A stretch of 64,000 nucleotides of DNA from Sipunculus nudus. Its lineage: Eukaryota; Annelida; Sipuncula; Golfingiida; Sipunculidae. Made by a program: the position numbers and the translations under genes. A model generated the notes under the pieces. It did not search any database and was not told the DNA's origin. It saw nothing but the letters and a program-made list of their open reading frames with translations. Location of the stretch: assembly GCA_026874595.1 (NCBI GenBank), contig CM049311.1:62583453-62647452 (forward strand), read 5' to 3'. Positions 47,810 to 58,478 of this stretch are shown one piece after another (the first letter of the stretch is position 1; each line of letters begins with the position of its first letter).

Positions 47810-48192
47810 CACACACACATTAATACATTTTCATGACCATTTAAATTCATCTCTCTCGCGTAACATGACTCAGAGACACGTAAGGTCAATGACAGTCAAC
47901 GAGTACCCCTCTCCCCCCCCCCCCCCCTCTCTCTCTCTCTCCACACACATTAATTCATTTTAATGACCATTTATATTCATCTCTCTCGCGTAACATGACT
48001 CAGAGACACGTAAGGTCAATGACATTCAACGAGTACCCCTCCCCCCCCCCTCTCTCTATCTCTCTCTCTCTCTCCACACACATTAATTCATTTTAATGAC
48101 CATTTATATTCATCTCTCTCGCGTAACATGACTCAGAGACACGTAAGGTCAATGACAGTCACCGAGTACCCCTCTCTCTCCCGCCTTCTCTT

Positions 48193-48239
<47 letters not shown>
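47807..48239. repeat. Three-copy 134-bp tandem repeat with CT/poly-C spacers
   Basis: Units start with CCACACACA at 47,807, 47,941 and 48,074. Each contains ATGACCATTT, TCATCTCTCTCGCGTAACAT, GACTCAGAGACACGTAAGG and CGAGTACCCCT, followed by a variable C run and (CT)n. Units 2 and 3 are nearly identical. A much more diverged relative lies at about 48,308-48,406 (GGTAACTTGACTGTCAG, then CACACGTCATTTACAATGAC and GGTCACTGAGTA). Confidence 0.85.
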
Positions 48240-48241
<2 letters not shown>

Positions 48242-48307
48242 ATAGAAGACATTAACCTATTAAATAGAAGTTATTAAATGGGAGTCAATATGAGTAACTA
48301 AATTATG

Positions 48308-48406
48308 ATGGTCATTCATGCACCTCCCTCAGCTCGGGTAACTTGACTGTCAGTACATTATCAGCACACGTCATTTACAATGACGGTCACTGAGTAACCT
48401 GATTAT
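48308..48406. repeat. Diverged fourth unit of the 134-bp repeat
   Basis: ATGGTCATTCATGCACCTCC, GGTAACTTGAC, ACACGTCATTTACAATGAC and GGTCACTGAGTA correspond in order to landmarks of the triplicated unit to the left. This indicates that the array once reached further right and that the triplication is a recent expansion of an old unit. Confidence 0.5.
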
Positions 48407-48739
48407 GGTTCACATTATTACATTAAACTCTCTGGATTTAATGTTGTATATGAACGTATTACAGGCGGGTTACATTGAATAATGGTCACCAGTCCATTTG
48501 ATACTTATTGATTTAATGTAGATTTCTCTCTGTAACTTGAACAATGCATACATCTATTTGACATATCGTGTTGGATGGGTTTTTAAATAACATGTGATTA
48601 TTATGGTCAAGTAAACCTATTCCTAATCTCTAATCTCATAGAATATGAATAAACTGAACCCGATTCCTGAAAGAAAAACATTTTTCCGTGATTTGTAAAA
48701 CTACGTTGGCTCGTATAGGACATGCACAAAATTATTTTT

Positions 48740-48925
48740 TATCTCGTTCCCACGCGATAATTATCTCGTTCCCACGAGATAGTATCTCGTTCCCACGAGA
48801 TAGTAGCACGCGATAATTATCTCGTTCCCACGAGATAGTTTTTCGTTCCCACGCGATAGTATCACGTTCCCACGCGAAAATTATCTCGTTCCCACGCGTT
48901 AATATCGCGTGGCCACGCGTTAGTA
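48740..48925. repeat. Left terminal array, about 9 units of 21-22 bp
   Basis: Units follow TATCTCGTTCCCACGCGATA or the GAGATA variant, joined by AT or GT. The last unit is a full palindrome-type CGCGTGGCCACGCG at about 48,906. One unit near 48,805 is truncated. The first eight carry the asymmetric GTTCCCAC core. Confidence 0.9.
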
Positions 48926-49577
48926 TGTCATGCTATAGCTTAAGCCCTTATTTGGACAAGACTGTGGTCTGTTTTATATCGAGCGTCGATGCAGCTTAAA
49001 TTGTTTGTATGTATTTCGTTGTATGTGTGTTTTCGCCGAATGCTTTGAGGTAAATTAAAGCAGTTTTCATTGCGTTGGTTCACCATTTCATTGCGTTGGT
49101 TCCACTAGCCCATTTTATTTGTTCATGGAAAACTGTATTCAGTTTGTTTAAGGGTAAGGGTGATATAAACCCTTGTGTACCAAACATGAATTAAACTGAA
49201 ACACTTGTTTGTATTTTGCCTTCCCAGAAAATTTTATTTTTTAGGACTAGGGTTGGGGTTATTCAATTTCGGGTATACCGAACAGGGTTTACAACATGTC
49301 GGTGTGTGTTATGTCTCAAGGGAGAAGCTTACAACAAAAGGTCTCAGCCATGCCACTTCTTTATGACTGGGGGAGGGGTTAAGGAGACCTTTTTACGAGA
49401 AATTTGCTCATTCTTCCCCTTCACATTTTTCTTTCTACAATAAAACTTCAGTTATGTATTCATAGGCGGCGAAACCGTGGGGGGGGGGGGGTGGCGCGGG
49501 GGCCGAGCCGCCCCCCACCCCCAAACATAATAATGGATATAAAAACATCCACTCTATTATTATTGGGTATTTGCACC

Positions 49578-49580
<3 letters not shown>

Positions 49581-49629
<49 letters not shown>
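49581..49629. repeat. (TA)n microsatellite
   Basis: Uninterrupted TA tract inside the nested repeat. Confidence 0.95.
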
Positions 49630-49631
<2 letters not shown>

Positions 49632-49943
49632 TCTTCTGCTCAGTACTATGAGTACCATATATAAACGGCCGCAGACTCCGGGATTTGCGGTGAAAAAAAA
49701 TGATATTCTGTGTGATATGAATCCATTGCCAGACAAATAACAAATAACCTCCTACAAGGAGGTACTGTTTTACTTAATAAGCATTGACCAATAAAATGCA
49801 CCAGAATGCAGTAGTACCCATACAGTTTTTCAAAATTTTAAAACCTTGGGAGGGTGAGACCCCCTCCCAACCACCCCCCCCCCCCGTCGGGGATTACCCC
49901 ATCAAATCCCCCCCCCCCGCCATTTGTGTCAGGCTACGGCCTT

Positions 49944-50018
49944 TATTATATATAATATATATATAAAATATATATATAATATATATATATAAATAATATA
50001 TATATATAATATATACAT

Positions 50019-50075
<57 letters not shown>

Positions 50076-50085
50076 CACACACACT
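49944..50085. repeat. (TA)n/(CA)n compound microsatellite
   Basis: TA-rich tract with AAT interruptions, then CACACA at about 50,013-50,034, a further (TA)n block and a final CACACACA. Confidence 0.9.
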
Positions 50086-50391
50086 ATTTGGGTATACTAT
50101 TGGGCCCCCAATAAAAATTTGGTTTCGCCGCAAATGGTAATTTATATTGTGAACATTTATTATGAAAAATATTTTACCCGAACTAGCCCCCCCCCCCCCT
50201 TTCCGCGCTCACACATTCTCCAGACAAACATGGCCCACGAGTGTTGTACGAGTGCCCGTTGTATCATTTCAGGTCTCAGCATATTAAGTCCGCTCTAAAT
50301 TCATGCAAATAATTGACCATAGTTTTCATCCAGTGTATAAAAGCATGCCTTAAGGATTTAAGATGTAGGTCTTACTGTATTATCTATCTAC

Positions 50392-50672
50392 ATTTATCTC
50401 GTTCCCACGCGATAATTTTCGCGTGGCCACGCGATAGTATCGCGTGGGATCGAGATAATTATCGCGTGGCCACGAGATACTATCGCGTGGGAACGAGATA
50501 ATTATCGCGTGGCCACGAGATACTAACGCGTGGGAACGAGATACTAAAGCGTGGGAACGAGATAATTATCGCGTGGCCACGACATACTAACGCGTGGGAA
50601 CGAGATAATTATCGCGTGGCCACGAGATACTAACGCGGGGGAACGAGTTACTATCTCGTGGGAACTAGATAA
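50392..50672. repeat. Right terminal array, about 13 units of 21-22 bp
   Basis: The same family as the left array in the opposite orientation. From about 50,456 units alternate for several repeats between TATCGCGTGGCCACGAGATA (palindromic core GTGGCCAC) and ATCGCGTGGGAACGAGATA (core GTGGGAAC), giving a 43-bp higher-order period. The outermost units have decayed (GCGGGGGAACG, GTGGGAACTAG). Confidence 0.9.
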
Positions 50673-50714
50673 AAATAATTTTTTGCATGTCGTATTCGAG
50701 CCACCGTAGTAAAA

Positions 50715-51261
50715 CAGCTATTGGCACCCGTTGTAAGGTCCGACAGCCATGGCACATCGGTTTCGGGACAAATTTGAAGTACATGCGTGATTGCCTAAAC
50801 CGTTGTCACGTCAGCGGTGTCACCATTTGATGACTCAGGTAGTAAAAATATCAACCAATCAGAAAGTGCGTCCTCGGTTTCTATGCCTTGGCTGCAAGAC
50901 CTAACGACGAGGGCTTCTTGACTGCCTATCTCAAATATTAAGTAAATAATAAACATATATAGTGTGAAAAACGCTGGAAAAATGTCAGATAAGTAAAATT
51001 TACAAGGAAATTACCCAGAAAAGTAACAAATTTAAACGAAATTACACTAATAGCAATTCAAGCGCCTGTGTTCAAAGTCAAGTAGGTGCATTTAAATGCA
51101 AATTTAAATATTATTTTATTATATATTTTATTAATTTAAACTTATATACACTCAAGATCAATTGATCAGAAGAACACAGATATACGGATTTATCAAAACA
51201 TATCTGATGTAAGGTTATCTGAATGATCACCCTGTTCTCAGTGATGATGAGAATCCATACA

Positions 51262-51262
<1 letters not shown>
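50715..51262. other. No gene recognised
   Basis: Sequence directly right of the 2-kb element; mixed composition then AT-rich. A 130-codon minus frame (51,111-51,503) depends on the following (GA)n and G tracts and is not a gene. Confidence 0.45.
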
Positions 51263-51309
<47 letters not shown>

Positions 51310-51331
51310 GGGGTTTGGGGGGGGGGGGGGG
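51263..51331. repeat. (AG)n microsatellite followed by a 15-G run
   Basis: AG dinucleotides at 51,263-51,309 lead into GGGGTTT and an uninterrupted run of G at 51,317-51,331. Confidence 0.95.
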
Positions 51332-53309
51332 TGGTCGGCAGAAAAAAACTACAGTAAAAATCACAAATTGCAAGGAGGCACACCCAGTAGTAGAAATCGA
51401 TAAATCGTGCTAGCGCCAGCGACGGTTCTGTGTCCGTAAACACACAGTTAAGCGGCTGCTGTGTCTGAAGAGGATTTGGACCAGGCAGGGATGAAACATG
51501 CAAGTGTGGAGAAGTGTACGTGGGACCCGGGGCAGGGCAGGATGGGGGGGGGGGGGTGTCAAGAGGATTTTTTCTAATTACAGTGCGGGGTTATAGATTT
51601 AGTTTGGACTTTAATCCTCGTCAATATCTAGACGTGACTAACTTCAAAAATAGGCAGATTTTATTTTTGCTCTAAGCAAATACCAAAGTTTCATGCGAAT
51701 CATCGATAACTTTACAGATTCTTTTCCCAATCAAATGAACATAATGTGACAAAAGTGAAATATATCAAAACCTCCATTCATTTTCGTTAGCGTCGTTTAA
51801 ATAATTATACACGATCAAGACTCAAGCTGACATTATTAAATATTCAGTCGGTGGGATGCTGGCAGACACGCACCCCAGAATTTGCTGGTGTAACATTTCC
51901 AGGTAAACATGATGCGGACATTCAGGTTGTTGTTACAGTCCCCCTAATCTACACCTGTCCATCAGCCTGAGGCGGGTTACTCCCGCGACAGTCTGGTTAT
52001 CTGCGCATGCGGGAAATTAACTCAGCTGGGCCGAAATGATTACTTCAGGCGCGACTGATACAAACAATTAGAACAGGAGACTAAGTTTAAATCATATTAA
52101 CTTTACAGTATAAAAAAACAACCAAAATATAAAATTATATATGATGTATATGTCATGTAAAATTTAAATATTAATGAAATATTATATATGAGTGCACTAG
52201 CTTGGTTAATTGTCCATAATTATAAAGTTTAGTGGCAGTGCCGCACTGTATTTCAGGATATTTAACATTAGTCCGGCACTTCATTAAACATTAAATTATT
52301 TAAAAAAAACATTCATTACCAAACCCTAAGTTTATGAATGGTAAATATATATTATACAACAATCCAGACCAGGTGGTGTGCACTGGAAAATTTAATTTCG
52401 TTGAGCAAGTGTTGAAGTTAAAATGACTGTATACTACTCACTCCAGTGCATTTTTACAGATTTTGTACAGTTGGTTTTACAGGGATTGTAAATATTACTG
52501 ATTTAACACTTCTAATGCCTGAATGATTGACCTTTATTTTCTCAAGTGACATAGGACATTATAGAGCACTTCTTTGTGAAACCCAGATTAATTTTCTTTA
52601 TATCAGTTGGGATTCTCACGTTACGAACCATTAACGAGTTGTTACACCGCAGATGGAAATCAATTTAAGCAGGAGCCCTCTGTTCGATTGCTATTTAACA
52701 GATCAAGTAGAGTTAATGTGAAATAAAAATGGCCAGACGTTCCAATCCCGACGTATAGATAAGGTAATACTGTCACGTGGGGCCCACTGGTCTGTCTCAT
52801 GCAGTGATTTGATGAGCAGACGTGGTATAGGGATAATGAATATGTTTAGCTGCTGAAATTGCTTAACGCCGAAGTATACACAGTTCGCAGATACTACGTA
52901 TAAAAAAGGGCACCTCCGATATACTGTTGATTAAAAACTACCAATTAAAAAAGCGAATTTATAATCGGTGATGAGCCAGCATCCCTAAAGTGATACATTG
53001 TTGTTTTTTGTCTTCTGAAGATCTCCACAGTGAGACGAAAAAAACTTGTATTTGTATTCTCTTATACATGTCAAGGCAAATGATAAATATTGTTGCATGT
53101 AAGACCCGTTGAAGGAGATAATGTTTCTGCGGCATAGGCAGTGCTTAAGTGCAGTTTTTCACAGGTAATACACCTTAGTTCCGATATGCAGAGACTGATG
53201 TCGCTGAATATACCGACAGAACCTAAGAGTCAGACGTACGCTGTATATACCACCAAGGCCAGACGAGTTAGACGTGAGTTTAGTGAAATCTACCAGGCTT
53301 GGGTCCAGT
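51332..53309. other. No gene recognised
   Basis: AT-rich except for a patch at 51,840-52,080 and a second poly-G run near 51,543-51,557. No coding frame of note. Confidence 0.45.
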
Positions 53310-53545
53310 GCTTGTACCTGGCACTTGTACTTCAGTACAATATTAATAGGAATTGTCTTGTACGTGTACTTGTACTTGTTACTTATATACTCAAGTACAA
53401 TGTTTGCAGGGTTTGTCCTGTGCTTGTATCTTTTAAAAATAACAAATTTGTTTCTCATTTCAAAATCTAAATATAATTTGGTCAATTAAATTTATGTGTT
53501 TCTACTGCAGTACAAATACCGTGTGCTAGGACCTTTACGGAAGTA
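53310..53545. repeat. GTAC-rich imperfect repeat
   Basis: GTAC occurs about ten times in 235 bp, mostly as CTTGTACTT or AAGTACAA. TTGTACT and AGTACAA form a short inverted pair at about 53,325-53,342, and TTGTACTTG with CAAGTACAA a second pair near 53,367-53,401. A longer unit ending CAGTACAATATTAATAGG or CAAGTACAATGTTTGCAGG repeats with a period of roughly 70 bp. Frames of about 108 codons on both strands result from the repetition. Confidence 0.55.
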
Positions 53546-56500
53546 CACCGAAAAATCCACTATAAAGTGGTACTTGGCAAATTCTGAAATATTTGTTCTT
53601 TGTCATTTACCCCTTCAATTGACACAATTCTTCTTTATGTATACCATCTTCACTAAACGAGTCTATTGTGATAGCGCTGTATTTCCTTCTAGGCCGAACC
53701 AGTCGGATGTCCACCACAGTTGATACTGAATGCACGTTGTTTGTCGTGGTGAAAGCCATCTGGCGATAAAGTTCATAAATAATCCACTGACCCTTACTTA
53801 AGTATAACATGCACATTGCCAGCTCTGTGCCGGGTTAAACTGCAGATTACGGAAAGTGATAGGCAGTGAATGCACGTACTATCTGAAAATGGTGACGAGC
53901 CTCCCAACAGTTACGTGTATTTGGTCGTTATTTCTGCCTGTGATTGGTGTATGACGCATTTTATCAAAACCAGTTATTCTGCCGAAGTAGTAGTCGATAT
54001 AAATTTTGTAAGTAGAAGGACTGTTTATTGGAAACTTCTCTTTCTGCTATAGGTATGTAAAAAGAATTAAAACGGCATTTGCCTCAGAGAAAATTGACCA
54101 TGGTATCTAGGGATAGCTTAATATTGCAGCAATCTTGTAGGTGAAGTGCCAATTTGCCCAGACTATTCCACGAAAACACATGTGACCTATGGGTCATGAC
54201 GATCAGCCGACTGACATGTTGACAAAATGCATAGGCAACTAATTAAGAAAATGTAAGTGGCATTATCGTTCATGCATATTAGCTTAAGTTTATCAACACC
54301 CATAAGCATACCAAATTCGATGACAATCCATTCTGCTGTTCATTAGGAATATGGCAATTTGTCTGTAAATGATGCCCCGTAATCTGGATAATAAAGGTCA
54401 CGGTTACCTAATTTCAGGTTTCTGAGGAGAACTTTTGAGGAACTCCAGTTAGAGATTCCAGGTCCAGTGATTATGATTTGAGCACTGCTTTGGTATCAAT
54501 TATCCTTAGGGTGCGTATAAGCCCAATAGCTTCAAGAATATGGGTAACAAAGACCTTATTCTAGGTTTCAAAGGAGATTTTTCATGGACGTCCCTTGATG
54601 TCAACTTAGAAGTTCTAGGACCAACGGTTTATATTTTTGTTCTGTTAACGGACGACCACAGTCTCTGTTACCCATATCCTTTGAGCTATGGGGCTCATAA
54701 TTACCCCCCCCCCCCCCCAGAATATTTAAAAATTTGATACAAAAGCACCAGTACTCTCAGTCAGCTGAGCTACAAACCTGTTACCCCCAACAAGTACTGT
54801 CCCAGTCTTGGCAGCCTGCCAGGCTGAGGAGGGTAGGGGGTCCGTACCAAAGGTGGCAGATGACAGATGACAGAGAGGGGCTCAGATACTAACAACTGGT
54901 ATTACTGTTGGTGTTACTTTCTGAAAATTTTTGATAAAAACAATTTCACAATAGATAGTGGTTGTATGTTTAAATCAAATGTTCATACCAAAAGACAATG
55001 GGGGTTGGGGGATGGGGGGTTCTTGAAAAAGGAATAACTAATGGAATACTTTTGAATGTAAACCTGTGTTACCTAACTACTACAAATACACACACATATA
55101 TACACCCATATTTGGAGTGGTATATATCCAGTTAACACAGAGGCGCTGAAGGGGGGGGGGGGGGGGCGCAAATTACACTACCACTTGTAACATGTAAAGC
55201 CTCGATAATATGCTTTTAAATCCACAGAAAAAATTAGATGAAGATTTGGCTATAGAGATAGTGTTTGTCTGTGAACAGTGAATACAGTTAGCAGCGGTCT
55301 GCTTGATCGGTTGCCTTGACAACGAGAGTGTTGTAACAAAAGGCCTACCCTGTTGGCAGGCAGAGAAAAAAAAATCGAGACCAGAAAAATACATATAGAA
55401 TATAAAAATTATTACAAAGCATGATTTAATTGAATTAGTTTAGAGCTAATCTTGGGTTCAATAAAAATAGTCTGAATTTATTTGTTCCCTCTTCATCCTG
55501 TCATGTCCGTGTCAGCCACGGAGGAGAGAGTACCTATTGTGCTGTGTGAGATAATAATTGCTTCTCAACCCGGGACATACATATGCTTGTTTTTTTGTGT
55601 TTTTTTTTAAGCTTAAGAGAGCTGCTTCTTTCAAATGAAACTTCTAGCAATAGTTACATTAATTATTCACACAGTATGGCTATCACTCGATGCCACAATT
55701 TAACACGGGCCTTCCACCCCCTGCGCCGGAATGAGCCGTATCGCTGGAATTGTCTTACATATGATGGGAGTAAAGTATCCGGTTACACGCGTTGCGTGTC
55801 TCAAACGCTTGTTTGGTGGTTTTCACCGGCTCCTTACATCAACAGCTCATCTATTTTCGTAAGCATTCGCGGAAATTTATATTTAAAACAGCGGGACAAC
55901 CTGTGAAAAGCCCACCTGCCATGTAGAGAGAAAGCTCGAAAAGGTCATGGTATTTTCCGTTGAAAGTAGTTTTGAGCATGTCTTGTTAAGCAAGCTACGA
56001 AAATAGCAGCTTTCACGATTGTCTGCGAATTCTTTTTTTAACACCTACCTTGTTACAGAATCATGTTCTTGAGTAAAGGGCCTAATAATGCGGTCGTGCC
56101 AAGTATGTTTCTAGACTTAATCAGAGAAGCGTCTTAAAATATCGTCTGAAGTCTATATTGAGACTGCATGGTTATTAATATCCCGATTTTATACTGAGAC
56201 AACATTTCCATAAATATATCTGGTTATTGACAACTTTGCCTTAAAACATTCAACAACAATCGAAAACAAAACTGATTTTGTCGGAATTTCGACAGACATC
56301 AAAAAGTAAACCTAAATGTTAAAAATATATATTTTACTTTGAAGATAAAAAAGCGTAAAAAGGTCGTTTTTAAGGGGTACTCGGTGCGAGACTGTAGATT
56401 TTAAAGGCCGCTATATATCTGTACAAGTTTATGTTTTCAATAAGTTCTTGTAAATTGAAAAAAATAACTGATTCAACTGAACTTAAATTTTAAAAACCAA

Positions 56501-58200
56501 AATTGAAGAGGACAATGTTTGCAACAAACCAGTGGTGACAATACAGAATTAATAAGCATTTTAAAATATATATGCTTCCTTATAAAAGGCTATTGAGTCA
56601 TGATGAACGATTCCATGTAGTATGGAAAAATAAATTGAACAGAATAAAACCGGCCTCCTATCTTCCGATTTTTTAAAAATTGGGCAGGAAAAATCGGCTG
56701 CAAAAATCCTTGACAAAATCAAGGTTTTCCCGGCCGGATAAAAAATAGCACCTGCAGATATTTCCCGAACCGGTGGATGTAGTCGTGTTCAGTAAGTGAC
56801 AGTACAAGTGAATGACAGGAAATGAATTATTTAATAAAATTTGTTAATTGTGATGTGATGAAGCGTATGCAGTTTTATGCCATACACCGATATAAATACA
56901 AGAGCTGGATTAAAACATGGAATTTTGTTGCCTTATATAGGGAGCGTAATAGAGAGTAAACCCCTTCGAACGACAATAACGTTGAAACACGCCACATAAC
57001 CGCTGTGCACATTAATTATGTTCACACGTGGTTTCAGAATGTTTATTTCACCATTTGTGGACAAAAAAAAAATATTTATTCGACTTAATCCTTCTAAAGC
57101 ACCATATGACTAATCCATTTGTGGAACTTATCGGTAGCAAAAATTGTGTGGTCTTCTGTTCATACATATAATTATGCATTTAGGGGTTTTCATATTAGGC
57201 GGCGTGTGAGAGCCCATACATAGCTTAGACTTAAAAGTGTGTGTTTTATCTTAAATATATTCTTATTTTTCTACGTGCAGAATTGTTTAATGAACAAAAA
57301 TTTATCAGTTGTACATCTTAATTTCCGAACTTCAGCAATGAACTGACCCTTGTTTATTGGAAACACGTTTTTTTTTGTTGACATCATATTCATTCAAATG
57401 AGGTATCTTGTTGTGAGCCACCTGCCAACTAGCCACCAAGGGTGACTAAAATGTTAAACATATCTAAGGGTCACCATCCCATGTATGCACTTTGGTAGGA
57501 TTCAAAGCTCAGTACTGTATGATCTGTGTTTATACAAGGGAGAAAACCCATCCGTATCTCGGATATCTCATTTTTAATGACAAAATTCTGTTTTGATAAG
57601 CTAATTGCATAAATTCCCAGTTTAAATATGTCTACAACCCTAATAAAACGCGACCAATACACAAAGTGTTGTCGCCGTAAATAACTACTTCTTACTGCTT
57701 CTGTCATTGCGATTATAAACCGGACGACCCGTGTTTTCTTAGACCAAAATACACAATAACTAAAGTAAAATGCACTGTCTGTTGTCAATATTTTGCGGTT
57801 GTTTTGAAATAAGATACTTTTGCTTTGGAGAAGTTTTAATGTTACCCAATCAATAAAACTGATTAATAAAACTGCCTTTTTCAGGAAAATATGATCGTAT
57901 CGTGGTCAAACACCACTTATCTCCAAATAGGGGCGGGGGGGGGGGGCAAGCTGCATTCGGCTACTAGCAAACAAGAAAAAGGCCCGCCGAGAGAATGGAG
58001 ATTCGAGGAACCCATTCTGTGTTGTAAAATAGGGGTTTAATCAATTTAAGAGCAAGAATTATTTTCTATCCGAACCTGTTGACAAATATCCATGGAAGAT
58101 TATTAGTGTAGACGGGGTATTTTCGTAGGAATCCAAAATGCAAAAACGACTGATTTAGCTTAAATAGGATATAAATTAATGAAAAACGATAGGTAACAAA
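53546..58200. other. No gene recognised
   Basis: AT-rich sequence with poly-C at about 54,704-54,718, poly-G at 55,151-55,166 and another G run at about 57,934-57,946. Frames of 107 codons (55,583-55,906, plus) and 105 codons (57,471-57,788, minus) were examined; neither shows a domain, and both begin in AT-rich DNA. The patch 56,640-56,770 has a weak inverted CCGG-containing repeat. Confidence 0.45.
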
Positions 58201-58214
58201 TTTTTCGTCCCCTC

Positions 58215-58435
58215 CAACTGCGAAAATCCAAGATGGCCTCCATCACCCATTTGAATATTGAGTATTGCGGATACAGCGTAGTTGCTCATGTAATAGAACG
58301 ACGTTCCCTTAGGAATAGAATAGGAAAGTGCTTGCTTTCACTTTATTTGCATTTATGCTAATGAATGAAAGCAGGTTATAAGTTTGTATGAGCCCTGTGA
58401 CCCCAAGAAATCCATGATGGCCGCCATTTCAATCT
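58215..58435. repeat. Two diverged units with CAAGATGGC-type motifs and inverted octamers
   Basis: AAAATCCAAGATGGCCTCCA (58,223) and GAAATCCATGATGGCCGCCA (about 58,407) recur 184 bp apart. Between them ATTTGCAT (58,345-58,352) faces ATGCTAAT (58,355-58,362), an inverted pair of POU-octamer-like motifs. Short open frames here have no support. Confidence 0.4.
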
Positions 58436-58478
58436 TAACATAGGGAAAATGCTATTATTCTGTATCTGTTACATGAAA

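Larger units (their letters stand above)
49465..50131. mobile_element. Nested repeat with GCGGCGAAACC inverted ends
   Basis: GCGGCGAAACC at 49,466-49,476 and its complement GGTTTCGCCGC at 50,121-50,131 bound a segment with poly-G and poly-C runs, (TA)n at 49,581-49,629 and a mixed (TA)n/(CA)n block at 49,944-50,085. A partial copy of the end, ATTTGCGGTGAAA, lies inside near 49,682, so the segment may be two insertions. No target duplication is clear and no coding region is present. Confidence 0.45.
48701..50709. mobile_element. 2.0-kb transposon-like element with terminal palindrome arrays
   Basis: The left end starts CTACGTTGGCTCGTATAGGA and the right end, on the other strand, starts CTACGGTGGCTCGAATACGA; similarity continues for about 55 bp through GACATGCA and an AATTATTTTT stretch into the arrays. 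TAAAA precedes the left end (48,696-48,700) and follows the right end (50,710-50,714), a perfect 5-bp target duplication. Inside each end is an array of near-palindromic 21-22-bp units. The interior (48,930-50,390) has no transposase-like frame; the largest is 75 codons at 49,216-49,443. It contains a second inserted repeat (49,465-50,131). The element is therefore non-autonomous. A 5-bp duplication does not point clearly to a superfamily; a foldback-like type is one option. Confidence 0.8.

Noticed and set aside
48740-48925. CRISPR-like look of the regularly repeated 21-22-bp units
   Set aside because: There are no unique spacers; units abut directly, and the context is eukaryotic repeats with an inverted array 1.5 kb away.
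55583-55906. 107-codon plus-strand frame
   Set aside because: Starts in T-rich DNA, has no domain or conserved pattern, and no splice or promoter context supports it.
57471-57788. 105-codon minus-strand frame
   Set aside because: No recognisable motif; composition is typical of AT-rich non-coding DNA.
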